This document shows, in pieces, positions 8,498 to 17,129 of a DNA stretch of 54,399 nt; position 1 is the stretch's first letter; every line of letters starts with the position of its first letter. The DNA lies in the NCBI GenBank assembly GCA_002239065.1, contig MPNO01000028.1, positions 1 to 54,399 of the forward strand, written 5' to 3'. The notes beneath the pieces are model-generated. The model was not told where the DNA came from, did not search any database, and saw nothing but the letters and a program-made list of their open reading frames with translations. A program made the position numbers and the translations under genes. The DNA is from Defluviicoccus sp. bin129. GTDB taxonomy: Bacteria > Pseudomonadota > Alphaproteobacteria > MPNO01.

Positions 8498-9409
8498 ATG
8501 GCGGAAATCGGTTTCGTCGGGCTCGGCAATATGGGCCGTCCCATGGCAGGACGGCTGATCGCGGCCGGCCACGCGGTGCGCGGCTTCGACGTGGCGGCGC
8601 CGGCGCGCGCGGCCGCGGAGGCGGCGGGGATCCCGATGGCGGGCGACCTGGCCGCGGCGGCGGCGGGCGCCGGGGCGGTGTTCACCATGCTGCCGGCCGG
8701 CGACGACGTGCGCGCGGTCTATTGCGGGCCGGGCGGGCTGCTGGCTTCGGCGGAAAGCGGCACGCTGCTGGTCGACTGCTCGACCATCGACCTCGAGACC
8801 GCGCGCGCGGTCCACGAGGAGGCGCGGGACAGCGGCTTCGCGATGCTGGACGCCCCGGTCTCCGGCGGGGTCGGCGGGGCCGAGGCGGGCACGCTCACCT
8901 TCATGGTCGGCGGCAGCGCGGACGCCGCCGCCCGGGGCGAGCCCCTGATGGCGGCGATGGGGCGCAACATCGTGCACGCCGGCGGGCCGGGCAACGGCCA
9001 GGCGGCGAAGATGTGCAACAACATGGTGCTCGGGGTCTCGATGATCGCGGTGTCGGAAGCGTTCACCCTCGCCGAGCGGGTCGGGCTCGACGCCCAGACC
9101 CTGTTCGACATCGTGTCGACCGCGTCGGGGCAGTGCTGGTCGCTCACCAACTACTGCCCGGTGCCGGGGCCGGTGCCGTCGTCCCCCGCCAACCGGGACT
9201 ACCGGGCGGGGTTCACCGCGGCGATGATGCTCAAGGACCTCCGGCTCGCGCGCGGCGCCGCCCAGGCGAACGGCGCCAACACCCCGCTCGGCAGCCACGC
9301 CGCCGCCCTCTACGAGCAGTACTGCGCCGACGGCGAGGAGGGCTCGGACTTCTCGGGCATCGTCCGGATGCTGCGGGGGGAGCGTCAGGCGCCGCCGGCC
9401 TCCGGTTGA
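8498..9409 (+). CDS. mmsB: 3-hydroxyisobutyrate dehydrogenase
   Basis: A 303-residue beta-hydroxyacid dehydrogenase that oxidises 3-hydroxyisobutyrate to methylmalonate semialdehyde with NAD. Seen: the N-terminal Rossmann motif GFVGLGNMGRPMAGRL, the substrate-binding DAPVSGGVGGAEAGTLTFMVGG (about residues 120-140), and GNGQAAKMCNNMVLG with the catalytic Lys near residue 170. The insert YCPVPGPVPSSPANRDY before AAMMLKDLRLA is typical of MmsB. GGGGGAGA lies just upstream of the ATG. It closes a three-gene valine-catabolic set with 16 bases between it and the previous stop. Confidence 0.93.
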   Translation: MAEIGFVGLGNMGRPMAGRLIAAGHAVRGFDVAAPARAAAEAAGIPMAGDLAAAAAGAGAVFTMLPAGDDVRAVYCGPGGLLASAESGTLLVDCSTIDLETARAVHEEARDSGFAMLDAPVSGGVGGAEAGTLTFMVGGSADAAARGEPLMAAMGRNIVHAGGPGNGQAAKMCNNMVLGVSMIAVSEAFTLAERVGLDAQTLFDIVSTASGQCWSLTNYCPVPGPVPSSPANRDYRAGFTAAMMLKDLRLARGAAQANGANTPLGSHAAALYEQYCADGEEGSDFSGIVRMLRGERQAPPASG

Positions 9410-9469
9410 CTCGGCCCGCGGGCGTTTCGATAGTCGCGCCCGCACGGATTTCTCTCACCCGGACCACAT

Positions 9470-11554
9470 ATGGCGGAACCGGAACTTCCCGGCGGGCTCA
9501 GGCTCGCCGCCGATATCGGCGGCACGTTTACCGACATCGCCGCCTTCGACCCGGCGAGCGGCGCGCTCCGGCTCGGCAAGGCGCTGTCGACCCCGGCGCA
9601 TCTGGTGGACGGCATCGCCGCCGGGGTGGAGCGCGCCGGGATCGCGTTCTCCGACGCCGCGCTGTTCCTGCACGGCTCGACGATCGCCATCAACACCATG
9701 CTGGAGCGCACCGGCGCGCGCGCCGCGCTGGTGATCACCAAGGGGTTCCGCGACATCTACGAGATCGGCCGGGTCAACCGGCCGGATTCCTACAATCTGT
9801 TCTTCAAGAAGCACCGCCCGCTGATCGAGCGCGCGATGTGCTTCGAGCTCGACGAGCGGATGCTCGCCGAGGGCGAGGCGCTGACCCCGCTCGACGAGGA
9901 CGAGGTGCGCGCGCTCGGCGAACGCCTGGCCGGGCTCGATGTCGAGGCGGTGGCGATCCTGCTGCTGCACAGCTACCGCAACCCCGACCACGAGAAGCGC
10001 GCCAAGGCGATCCTCGAATCCTGCCTGCCCGGGGCGTTCGTCACCGCGTCCTATGAGCTATCGCAGGAATACCGCGAGTTCGAGCGCTGCTCGACGGTCG
10101 CCGCCAACGCCTATATCGGCCCGGGCGTCAGGCGCTATCTGGGCGAGATCGGCGCCCGTCTGGAGGCCGAATCCTTCCCCGGCGCGTTCCTTGTCGTGCA
10201 GTCGACCGGCGGGCTCTACGACGTCGCCCAGGCGCGGCACGACTGCGTCCACATGCTCGAATCGGGGCCGGCGGCGGGGGTCATCGCCGGCCGGGCGCTG
10301 GCGCGCGCCGCGGGGATCGAAAACGCGATCACCTTCGACATGGGCGGGACGACGGCCAAGTCCGGGGTGATCTATGGCGGCGAGGCGCTGACCACCGGCA
10401 GCGCGATGATCGGCGGCTACGAGCAGGGCCTGCCGGTGCAGATCGCGATGATGGACATCTTCGAGGTCGGCACCGGCGGCGGGTCGATCGCGCGGACCGA
10501 CGCGCAGGGCGCGCTCCGCGTCGGGCCGGAGAGCGCGGGCGCGATCCCGGGCCCGGCCTGCTACGGCACCGGCGGAACCCTGCCCACGGTGACCGACGCC
10601 AATCTGGTGCTCGGCCGGATCGCCGCCGACCGCTTCCTCGGCGGGGCGATGGCGCTCGATACCGGGGCAGCGATGGCGGCGATGAAGTCCGGCGTCGCCG
10701 ATCCGCTCGGCATGGACCCGGTGGAGGCCGCCGCCGGCGTGCTGCAGATCGCCGCCACCGCGATGTCGTTCGCGGTCAAGGGCGTGTCGACCGAGCGCGG
10801 GCTGGACGCCGGCGCGTTCGTCCTCGTGGCCTGCGGCGGCGCCGGGCCGCTGCACGCCAGCGCCGTGGCGCGCGAGATCGGCATGCGGGAGATCGTCGTG
10901 CCGCCCGCCCCCGGCCATTTCTCGGCGATCGGCATGCTGCACGCCGACCTCCGCTACGACTACGTGCGCACCTGGTTCGCCCGCCTCGCCGAGGCGCCGC
11001 TGGAAGAGATCGAGCGGCTCTACGCGGGGATGGAGGCGGAGGGCCGCGCGGCGGTCGCCGCCACCGGGGCCCGGGTGTCCGAGATCGTCGTCGGGGGCGC
11101 CGCCGACATGCGCTATGTCGGCCAGGAGCACGCAGTCACCGTCGACCTGCCCGCCGCGCTCTTCGCCGCCGGCGACCGGGCGGCGATCAAGCGGCGCTTC
11201 GACGAGGTGCACGGAATCCGCTACGGCACCTCGGCGCCCGACGAACCCGCCGAGCTGGTGAGCCTCAGGACGACGGTGTCCGGCCTCCTGCCCAAGCCGC
11301 CGATGGTGCAGGGGGGCGAAGGCGGCACGACCGATCCCGCCCCGTTCGAGACCCGGCGCATCCATTTCTCCGAGACCGGCGATTTCGTCGCCACCCCGGT
11401 CTATGCCAGGGCCGATCTCGGCGCCGGCGCGACGCTCGACGGGCCGGCGGTGATCGAGGAGGCGGCGTCGACCACGCTGCTGCTGCCGGGCGACGGGCTC
11501 GGCGTCGACGAATACGGCAATCTGCGCATCCGGGTGGGGTCCGGCGGGCGATGA
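9470..11554 (+). CDS. hyuA: Hydantoinase/oxoprolinase family protein, HyuA-type
   Basis: A 694-residue protein of the N-methylhydantoinase A / 5-oxoprolinase / acetone carboxylase beta family, which couple ATP hydrolysis to amide opening or carboxylation. It has the actin-like ATP-binding motifs [16 protein letters not shown] at the N terminus, [20 protein letters not shown], and [13 protein letters not shown] near residue 290. Further on are [19 protein letters not shown] and [20 protein letters not shown], both conserved in the family. The ATG lies about 60 bases after mmsB. Its stop overlaps the start of the HyuB partner as ATGA. The substrate cannot be told from sequence. Confidence 0.9.
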   Translation: MAEPELPGGLRLAADIGGTFTDIAAFDPASGALRLGKALSTPAHLVDGIAAGVERAGIAFSDAALFLHGSTIAINTMLERTGARAALVITKGFRDIYEIGRVNRPDSYNLFFKKHRPLIERAMCFELDERMLAEGEALTPLDEDEVRALGERLAGLDVEAVAILLLHSYRNPDHEKRAKAILESCLPGAFVTASYELSQEYREFERCSTVAANAYIGPGVRRYLGEIGARLEAESFPGAFLVVQSTGGLYDVAQARHDCVHMLESGPAAGVIAGRALARAAGIENAITFDMGGTTAKSGVIYGGEALTTGSAMIGGYEQGLPVQIAMMDIFEVGTGGGSIARTDAQGALRVGPESAGAIPGPACYGTGGTLPTVTDANLVLGRIAADRFLGGAMALDTGAAMAAMKSGVADPLGMDPVEAAAGVLQIAATAMSFAVKGVSTERGLDAGAFVLVACGGAGPLHASAVAREIGMREIVVPPAPGHFSAIGMLHADLRYDYVRTWFARLAEAPLEEIERLYAGMEAEGRAAVAATGARVSEIVVGGAADMRYVGQEHAVTVDLPAALFAAGDRAAIKRRFDEVHGIRYGTSAPDEPAELVSLRTTVSGLLPKPPMVQGGEGGTTDPAPFETRRIHFSETGDFVATPVYARADLGAGATLDGPAVIEEAASTTLLLPGDGLGVDEYGNLRIRVGSGGR

Positions 11555-13314
11555 GCGGTGCTTCGCCCGACCCGGTGGTCACCGAGCTGGTGCGCAACGG
11601 CGTCATCGCCATCACCGAGGAGATGAAGACCAACCTCACCCGCACCGCCTACAACATGATCATCTACGAGGCGCTCGACTTCACCGTCGGGCTGTTCACA
11701 GCCAGGGGCGAGACGGTGTCGATCGGGCTCGGCCTGCCGATGTTCATCCGCGGCATGGCGGAGACGGTGAAGGCCAAGCTCAGGCATTTCGGCGACGAAA
11801 TCGGGCCGGGCGACATATTGCTGACCAACGACGCCTATATCACCGGCAGCCACCTCAACCATCTGACCTTCTCGATGCCGGTCTTCGACGACGGCGCGCT
11901 GGTCGGCTTCGCGGTCTGCATGGCGCACTGGCCCGATATCGGCGGCACGCTCGACGGCATGACCACCGACATCTACTCGGAAGGCCTGCAGATCCCGATC
12001 CTCAAATACCAGCGGGCCGGCGTGGTCAACCAGGACCTGCTCGACATCCTGCGGATGAACGTGCGCCTGCCCGACCGCGCGATGGGCGATTTGCGCGCCC
12101 AGCTGACCGCGATCGCCAGCGGCGAACGGCGCTTCCTCGAGCTGATCCGGCGCTACGGGCGGGAGGCCGTGCTCGACTCCATTGCGGCGATCATGGACCA
12201 GTCCGAACGGGCGGCGCGGGAGCGCACGCGGGCGATCCCGGACGGCGTCTACGAGGCCGAGTCCTTCATGGACGATGACGGGGTCGATATCGCGGAGCCG
12301 GTGCCGATCCGCGTGAAGGTGACCGTCGAGGGCGACAGGATGACGGTCGACCTCTCCCACGTCTCGGAGCAGGTGAAGGGGTTCTACAATTCGGGCGTGA
12401 CCACGGGGTATGCCTGTTCGCAGGTCGCCTTCAAGTGCCTGACCTCGCCGACCGACTACCCGATCAACGACGGCAGCTTCCGCAACCTCGATGTGGTGAT
12501 CCCGATGGGGCGCGTGGTCAGCGCCGAGAAGCCGGCGCCGATGCGCTGGTGGATGACCTTTCCGATGACCATCGTGGACACCGTGTTCAAGGCGCTGGCG
12601 CCGGCGATCCCCGACCGCATCGTCGCCGGGCACCACGCCGATCTGATCATCGGCATGCTGAACGGGGTCAACCCGGCGACGTCCGAGTTCTACATCGCCT
12701 TCATCGGCCCGACCGGCGGCGGCTGGGGCGCCAAGCAGGCGGAGGACGGCAACTCGGCGACCATCTGCATGAACGACGGAGACACCCACAACAGCCCGGT
12801 CGAGCAGCTCGAGGCGAAGTACCCGCTGCTGTTCGAGGCCCATGCGTTGCGCCCCGATTCCTGCGGCGCCGGGCGGCGGCGCGGCGGGCTCGGCATCGAG
12901 AACGTGGTCCAGGCGCGCGCGCCGCTCACCGTCAACACCCAGATCGACCGCGTGCATTGCGCGCCCTGGGGGCTCTCCGGCGGGCTGGACGCGATGGGCA
13001 ATTCGGTGGCGCTGCGCCGCGACGGCGCCTGGCGCGAGGATTTTCCCAACGCCAAGGTGTTCACCGCCCGCCTCGGGGCGGGCGAGGCGTTCGCGCTGAG
13101 ATCCGGCGGCGGCGGCGGGTTCGGCCCGCCTGTGGAGCGCTCCATCGAGGCGGTCGCGCGGGATTTGCGCCAGGGTTACATCACCCCCGAGGCCGCGTTC
13201 CGCGATTACGGCGTGGTGTGCGACGCCCAGACGCTGGCGGTCGACATGGAGGCGTCCGAAAGGATCCGCGCCGCCAAGGCCACCCTCGCCGGGGCCGGCC
13301 CGCCGGAGGGGTGA
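11551..13314 (+). CDS. hyuB: Hydantoinase B/oxoprolinase family protein, HyuB-type
   Basis: The 587-residue partner of the HyuA-type subunit. It begins with the family pattern DPVVTELVRNGVIAITEEM followed by TRTAYNMIIYEALDF. The conserved region GDILLTNDAYITGSHLNHLT, a variant of the usual NDPYxGGTHLPD metal-site region, lies near residue 90. Later come EQVKGFYNSGVTTGYACSQV, GPTGGGWGAKQAEDG and the C-terminal SGGGGGFGPPVERSIEAVARDL. Family members act with the A subunit on cyclic amides or in carboxylation. Overlapping start and stop indicate coupled translation. It ends the plus-strand catabolic run. Confidence 0.9.
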   Translation: MSGASPDPVVTELVRNGVIAITEEMKTNLTRTAYNMIIYEALDFTVGLFTARGETVSIGLGLPMFIRGMAETVKAKLRHFGDEIGPGDILLTNDAYITGSHLNHLTFSMPVFDDGALVGFAVCMAHWPDIGGTLDGMTTDIYSEGLQIPILKYQRAGVVNQDLLDILRMNVRLPDRAMGDLRAQLTAIASGERRFLELIRRYGREAVLDSIAAIMDQSERAARERTRAIPDGVYEAESFMDDDGVDIAEPVPIRVKVTVEGDRMTVDLSHVSEQVKGFYNSGVTTGYACSQVAFKCLTSPTDYPINDGSFRNLDVVIPMGRVVSAEKPAPMRWWMTFPMTIVDTVFKALAPAIPDRIVAGHHADLIIGMLNGVNPATSEFYIAFIGPTGGGWGAKQAEDGNSATICMNDGDTHNSPVEQLEAKYPLLFEAHALRPDSCGAGRRRGGLGIENVVQARAPLTVNTQIDRVHCAPWGLSGGLDAMGNSVALRRDGAWREDFPNAKVFTARLGAGEAFALRSGGGGGFGPPVERSIEAVARDLRQGYITPEAAFRDYGVVCDAQTLAVDMEASERIRAAKATLAGAGPPEG

Positions 13315-13321
13315 GGGGCAC

Positions 13322-13339
13322 CCGCCACGTCATGGCCGG
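13322..13339 (+). repeat. Short dispersed intergenic repeat, copy 1
   Basis: CCGCCACGTCATGGCCGG occurs here between hyuB and the convergent 13378 gene. Near-identical copies are at 25796-25813 and 38415-38432, all between genes. The shared core is ACGTCATGGCCGG. Confidence 0.6.
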
Positions 13340-13377
13340 GCGGAGGGAACGGCACCCAGCTCTTGTGAAACGCGTCC

Positions 13378-13680
13378 CTAAAACCCGGCCCGCGAGGCCG
13401 GCTTGATGGCGATCGCGAAGCTCGCCCCGGTGCCGCCGCAGCACGGGCAGGCGATCGAGTCGAATATCTCGCGGCGCTGTTCCGGTGCGATGTCGGTGTC
13501 GGCCAGCAACTCTTCCACCTGGCGGCGGATCGACGCGTGGATCGGGTCCGGCAGGTCCGGCGCCCCGGCCTGCGGCGCGTCATCGGCGGGAACCTGCCCG
13601 GCCTCCCGGGCGGCGCGGTAGAGCGCGCGGAACGGGCCGGTGAGGTTGAGATGGCGCCGGTCGTCGAACCCGCCCGGCAC
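13378..13680 (-). CDS. Small protein with one CxxCxGxG motif, unknown function
   Basis: A 100-residue protein not recognised as any named family. It starts at a GTG (13680), three bases beyond the stop of the ThDP-binding beta subunit. No clear Shine-Dalgarno is seen, so coupled translation is likely. The C-terminal part holds ACPCCGGTG, a single copy of the C-x2-C-x-G-x-G pattern used in DnaJ-type zinc fingers, after a helical stretch IRRQVEELLADTDIAPEQRREIFDSI. Coding is supported by position in the operon and by an open frame ending in a stop where the flanking convergent gene begins. A metal-binding or redox-sensing accessory to the decarboxylase is possible but unproven. Confidence 0.55.
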   Translation of the reverse strand: MPGGFDDRRHLNLTGPFRALYRAAREAGQVPADDAPQAGAPDLPDPIHASIRRQVEELLADTDIAPEQRREIFDSIACPCCGGTGASFAIAIKPASRAGF

Positions 13681-13682
13681 GG

Positions 13683-14291
13683 TCAGTTCTGCGGCGCGCC
13701 GGGATGGATGACCACCCCTTCCAGCCGTTCGACATAGCGCAGGAACCGGTACTTGTCCTCGATGCCGTCGGTCGGCTTGCGGTCCTCCCACGCCCAGGGA
13801 TGCTTGCCCGGTTCGATCCTGGCCACCAGATAGCCCATCTCGCCGTCGTCGAGCATCGCGGCGAAGCGCGCGGCCAGGGTCTCCGGGTCGCGCACCGTCT
13901 CGCAGTTGAGGCAGCCCGCCCCGTCGGCCATGCGCGCGAGGTCGGTGTTGCGCGAGGTCAGCGTCGGCGGCCCGCCGATGTTCTCGTAAATCCCGTTGTC
14001 GAACACCAGCACCGTCAAGTTGGGCGGGCGCTCGGCGCCAAGCGTGCAAAGGATGCCGGTGTTCATCAGCATCGAGCCGTCGCTCTCGAAGGCGACGATG
14101 CGGCGATGCGGCAGCGACACCGCGAGGCCAAGCGCGGTCGAGGTTACCGAGCCCAGGACGCCGGTGAAGAAGGTGTTGTCGGCCGGTTTCAGGTTCCACC
14201 AGTCGTCCCAGGTCGCCCCGATCGAGGTGGTGACCAGGTCGTCGGCCGCGATCAGCGGCGCGATCGCCCGGAAGGCGTCAATCCGCTGCAT
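13683..14291 (-). CDS. ThDP-binding beta subunit of a split 2-oxoacid decarboxylase (ComE-like)
   Basis: A 202-residue protein with the C-terminal ThDP-binding fold of sulfopyruvate and phosphonopyruvate decarboxylases. The diphosphate/Mg motif is ESDGSMLMNTGILCTLG followed by VLVFDNGIYENIGG (GDG...N pattern with the first Gly replaced by Ser). Upstream LGSVTSTALGLAVSLPHRRI also matches the family. With the alpha subunit it should decarboxylate a 2-oxoacid in the cytosol. Coenzyme M synthesis is not expected here, so the true substrate is unknown. The ATG at 14291 overlaps the alpha subunit by 14 bases. Confidence 0.85.
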   Translation of the reverse strand: MQRIDAFRAIAPLIAADDLVTTSIGATWDDWWNLKPADNTFFTGVLGSVTSTALGLAVSLPHRRIVAFESDGSMLMNTGILCTLGAERPPNLTVLVFDNGIYENIGGPPTLTSRNTDLARMADGAGCLNCETVRDPETLAARFAAMLDDGEMGYLVARIEPGKHPWAWEDRKPTDGIEDKYRFLRYVERLEGVVIHPGAPQN

Positions 14292-14811
14292 AGGCGGGGC
14301 GCTCCACGCAGTTGCCCGAGAACACCAGCGCGACCGGCCAGTTGCTGCCGTCGGCGTGCTTGAAGGCGCGCTTGATCGCCGGCTTGATCTCGTCCGGTTC
14401 GGTGACCAGGCGGTGCGGGATGCGCAGCGCTTCGAGGATCGGCGCCATGGTCTGGGCGTGGTTGTGGCCCCACCAGTTCTGCTCGCCCCATTCGCCGCGA
14501 TAGCTCATCGCCATCACCATCGGCAGCGCGTGCTGGAAGGCGAGCCGCGCCACCGGCTCGCAGCACTGGCGGATGCCGGAGTTCTCCATGATCATCAGCG
14601 CCCGCTTGCCGGCGAGATAGGTGCCGGCGCAGATCCCCGGCATGTCGCCCTCGTTGGAGACCTGGATGTAGCGGATCGCGTTGTCCGCCGCGCACAGCCG
14701 GTAGACGCTGGCGAGCAGCGATTCGGGGAGCGCGGCGACCACGCCGACATCGGCCTCCTTCAGCCCCTCGACGAACAGCCTGGCGTATTCCGGAACCGTG
14801 TCGCCGCTCAC
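14278..14811 (-). CDS. ThDP-enzyme alpha (PYR-domain) subunit, ComD-like
   Basis: A 177-residue protein matching the N-terminal domain of split sulfopyruvate/phosphonopyruvate decarboxylases. The pattern is EGDMPGICAGTYLAGKRALM followed by MENSGIRQCCEPV and MAMSYRGEWGEQN; its Glu is the one that activates ThDP in relatives. The GTG start at 14811 overlaps the stop of coxG as GTGA, which decides the start over longer in-frame possibilities. The protein must pair with the beta subunit encoded next. Linkage to CoxG is not something I know from characterised ComDE-like enzymes. Confidence 0.83.
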   Translation of the reverse strand: MSGDTVPEYARLFVEGLKEADVGVVAALPESLLASVYRLCAADNAIRYIQVSNEGDMPGICAGTYLAGKRALMIMENSGIRQCCEPVARLAFQHALPMVMAMSYRGEWGEQNWWGHNHAQTMAPILEALRIPHRLVTEPDEIKPAIKRAFKHADGSNWPVALVFSGNCVERPAYAAD

Positions 14812-15260
14812 GCCGCATTCCCCTCGGCCCGCTCGCGAAAATTCTCGGCGAATGTGCGGCCGATGTCGCGCGCCTTCTTCTTCATCACGCCGAGCCCGAA
14901 CTTGCCGAGCCGGCCGAACAGCGAGACGTCCGAGGCGTAGGCGATCTCGGTCCCGTCCTCGACCTCGGAGAGGGTGAGCGTGCTGGTCGCGTTCAGCGTG
15001 CTGGCGCGTCCGCCCTCCTCGCCTTTGGTGGTTGAGGCCGCGAATCGGGGCGGGCGCTCCTCGGTCTTCTCGACGGTGACGGAAAATATCGTCTTGATCG
15101 GCCCCACCGCGACGCGGATGTCGGCCTTGTAGGAGGTCGGGCCGGTCACCTCGATTCCCTGGCAGCCCGGGATGCACGGCCCCACCACTTCGGGGTCGGT
15201 GATCATCGACCACACCCGATCCAGCGGGGCATCGACGATAAAACTGTCCGCGACCTGCAA
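14808..15260 (-). CDS. coxG: CoxG/SRPBCC family protein
   Basis: A 150-residue START/SRPBCC-fold protein. Text such as VDAPLDRVWSMITDPEVVGPCIPGCQGIE and YKADIRVAVGPIKTIFSV is characteristic of carbon monoxide dehydrogenase subunit G. CoxG proteins help recruit or mature molybdenum hydroxylases at the membrane, but the long anchoring C-terminal tail of CoxG is absent here (the protein ends REREAGNAA-like, RERAEGNAA). It heads the operon with the split decarboxylase rather than sitting with the hydroxylase genes at 1.9-5.5 kb. About 127 bases separate it from the restriction endonuclease upstream. Confidence 0.82.
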   Translation of the reverse strand: MQVADSFIVDAPLDRVWSMITDPEVVGPCIPGCQGIEVTGPTSYKADIRVAVGPIKTIFSVTVEKTEERPPRFAASTTKGEEGGRASTLNATSTLTLSEVEDGTEIAYASDVSLFGRLGKFGLGVMKKKARDIGRTFAENFRERAEGNAA

Positions 15261-15387
15261 TCCCGTTCTCCCCGGCCGGCCGGCATCCTATGGGCCGTCC
15301 GGCGGAGCCGCAACATCCGCTGCAATGCGGGGAAGCCCGCGCCAGAGCGGATTGCGCGCCGTCGCAACTGGGTTTCCGATTTCCGGC

Positions 15388-16137
15388 TTAGTCTCTTTCC
15401 CCGGCACGAACCGTCGTCTGTTGGACGCTGGCACCGGGCAGTCCGATCAGGAGCAGGGGGCAGGGATTGCCAACGCCGCGCTCGATGCGCTCCTGGAGCT
15501 TGGCCCAATGGGTGGTCGCACTTCCGAACTTGTCCCGCACGAACGCACGCGCCCAGCTCGCCGGAAAATCCGGCCCGGCCTTGCCGACGAGTCCACGTTG
15601 TCGCTTGGTCGGCTCGACCCCGAACCGCGCCAGATCGTCGAAGCCGGTGAGGTCGTGGGCCTTCGCGAAGGTCAACAGGATGTCATGCAGGCTTTCATTC
15701 AGGGACTGACCGCGAGTGACGATGGTCCCTACGCTGACTACGCCCTCGCTGTGAAGGCGCTGGAAGTTCTCGAGATCGCGGTCGAAAAACGGGTCCTTGT
15801 TGTTCCACTCTATTTCAAGCGCTATCGCGCCGGCCGCGGCACGGCGTACATGGTCGATTTCGTGGGAGATCCCCGATCGTTCGACGCCGTCGACGGTCTT
15901 GCTGATCACGATTTTGCGCTTTACCCAGCCACGTTCCGTCAGGGCGCGGCGGAGCCGTTGCGTCGGCGCCGCCTCTCCTCCCCCGCCGCGAATCAATTCC
16001 ATATCCGTGATGCGGGTCGCCATGAGAACCTCGCACAGTTCGGCGAGCGGTTCAGGGAAGTCGGTAGCGAGAACTGCCCGTGCGTGGTTCAAAGTCCGTA
16101 TATCGAAGCCTGCGGCTTCGAGGTCCGACAGGCTCAT
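15388..16137 (-). CDS. BglII/BstYI-family type II restriction endonuclease
   Basis: A 249-residue endonuclease candidate. The central block EIDHVRRAAAGAIALEIEW and NNKDPFFDRDLENFQRLH then VVSVGTIVTRG is the hallmark of the BglII/BstYI family; the E-x-EW and NNKD residues likely form the metal-binding core. The ATG at 16137 overlaps the methyltransferase stop (ATGA), so it is preferred over a start 28 codons upstream. The family includes RGATCY and AGATCT cutters, but the target here is unknown. Base composition is visibly less GC-rich than in neighbouring genes, consistent with horizontal transfer. The stop is TAA. Confidence 0.88.
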   Translation of the reverse strand: MSLSDLEAAGFDIRTLNHARAVLATDFPEPLAELCEVLMATRITDMELIRGGGGEAAPTQRLRRALTERGWVKRKIVISKTVDGVERSGISHEIDHVRRAAAGAIALEIEWNNKDPFFDRDLENFQRLHSEGVVSVGTIVTRGQSLNESLHDILLTFAKAHDLTGFDDLARFGVEPTKRQRGLVGKAGPDFPASWARAFVRDKFGSATTHWAKLQERIERGVGNPCPLLLIGLPGASVQQTTVRAGERD

Positions 16138-16766
16138 GCCGGCGGCGACGCGGAATTGTGGCTGTAGGTTGGCCAGTCCGGCTCGTAGTCGGATTCGGCC
16201 TGATTGCCCCATACGGTCCAATTGGCGCGGGTACCTCGTCCGAACAGTTCGAGATACGGCCCCCAGCTGCAGCTCTCGATGACCTCGTATTGCTCATCGG
16301 GCTTCCGCGAGTGCTCGCGCTTCCGGCTGGCGATCAGATTGACCTGGCGGCGGCCGGGACCGAGCGTGCGGGCATTCTTGCCCCGCACTCCGAACAGGAT
16401 GACCTCCGTCACGTTTCTGAAATAGAAGCCGACCCCGCGCCCATCGGAGCCACCGTCCTTGCGAACCTTGTGCCAGATCAGATTGCTCTTGTATTCGAAA
16501 CCCCACGACTCCAGCACATGCAGACCGTGTGGCAATAGAGCGTTCGGCACCCAGAGATAGCAATGAGCCCGGTCTTGCATGTGATCGGCGACCGGCAGGG
16601 CGGCAATTTCCTCGAGGGTCAGGGTGCCATATCTCGAGAGGCGCCGGTGTTCCGGTGCCACCTTCCCGGTTCGGTTGACGAAGCGCCAGGGTGGATCGGC
16701 CAGGAGAGTCCCGAATTTCTCCCCATTCAGGTATTCGGCCAAATCGCTTGCGGGCGACCTGGACAT
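16134..16766 (-). CDS. MT-A70 family adenine-N6 DNA methyltransferase of the restriction-modification system
   Basis: A 210-residue methyltransferase. The catalytic motif is FGTLLADPPWRF (DPPW, near residue 28). SAM-binding and family segments are YLWVPNALLPHGLHVLESWGF, NLIWHKVRKDGG and VTEVILFGVRGKN, with LIASRKREHSRKPDEQYEVIE, the usual MT-A70 end. It should protect the host sites cut by the overlapping downstream endonuclease by N6-methyladenine modification. The ATG at 16766 has GAGG five bases upstream; a GTG lies one codon earlier. It follows directly on a small reading frame that may be a leader or controller. Confidence 0.9.
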   Translation of the reverse strand: MSRSPASDLAEYLNGEKFGTLLADPPWRFVNRTGKVAPEHRRLSRYGTLTLEEIAALPVADHMQDRAHCYLWVPNALLPHGLHVLESWGFEYKSNLIWHKVRKDGGSDGRGVGFYFRNVTEVILFGVRGKNARTLGPGRRQVNLIASRKREHSRKPDEQYEVIESCSWGPYLELFGRGTRANWTVWGNQAESDYEPDWPTYSHNSASPPA

Positions 16767-16954
16767 CACGGCCTCGGAACCTTGTGCATCGGTCGCTTCC
16801 CCGCCAGGTCGACGACCGCCGAATCGGTTTCGCCGGAAAGGACCGTCATGCGGACACCCCGTATCTCCGGGAGCCGGTCGACCGGTCGTCGCGCGTCCCC
16901 AGTCTTGAACATGTTCCTAGTTTGTTCCGATACTGAGGTGATGTCAATCGCCAT
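16766..16954 (-). CDS. Small hypothetical reading frame upstream of the methyltransferase
   Basis: A 62-residue frame starting MAIDITSVSEQTRNMFKTGD and ending one base into the methyltransferase start (TGATG). A longer version begins 26 codons upstream at 17032. Type II systems often have a small controller gene in this place, but no helix-turn-helix is evident, so this is a weak call. Two palindromes lie inside it, GAACATGTTC at 16907-16916 and CCGGTCGACCGG at 16874-16885; they could equally mean that the stretch is a regulatory leader rather than a gene. Confidence 0.35.
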   Translation of the reverse strand: MAIDITSVSEQTRNMFKTGDARRPVDRLPEIRGVRMTVLSGETDSAVVDLAGKRPMHKVPRP

Positions 16955-17129
16955 CACCCCGAAAACTAGACGAGCCTTGACGACAGACCAAGCCTCACCG
17001 ATTCGCTCGAACCCGAACCGCCACGCCGACACGAACCCGCCTGGCGGGCCTCAGTCTCTCCCGTTTCGACGAAGCATGGTGTTCCGCTAATATGCGGCGC
17101 CCGAGGAAACGGCCCCGAGCGGGAGGAAG

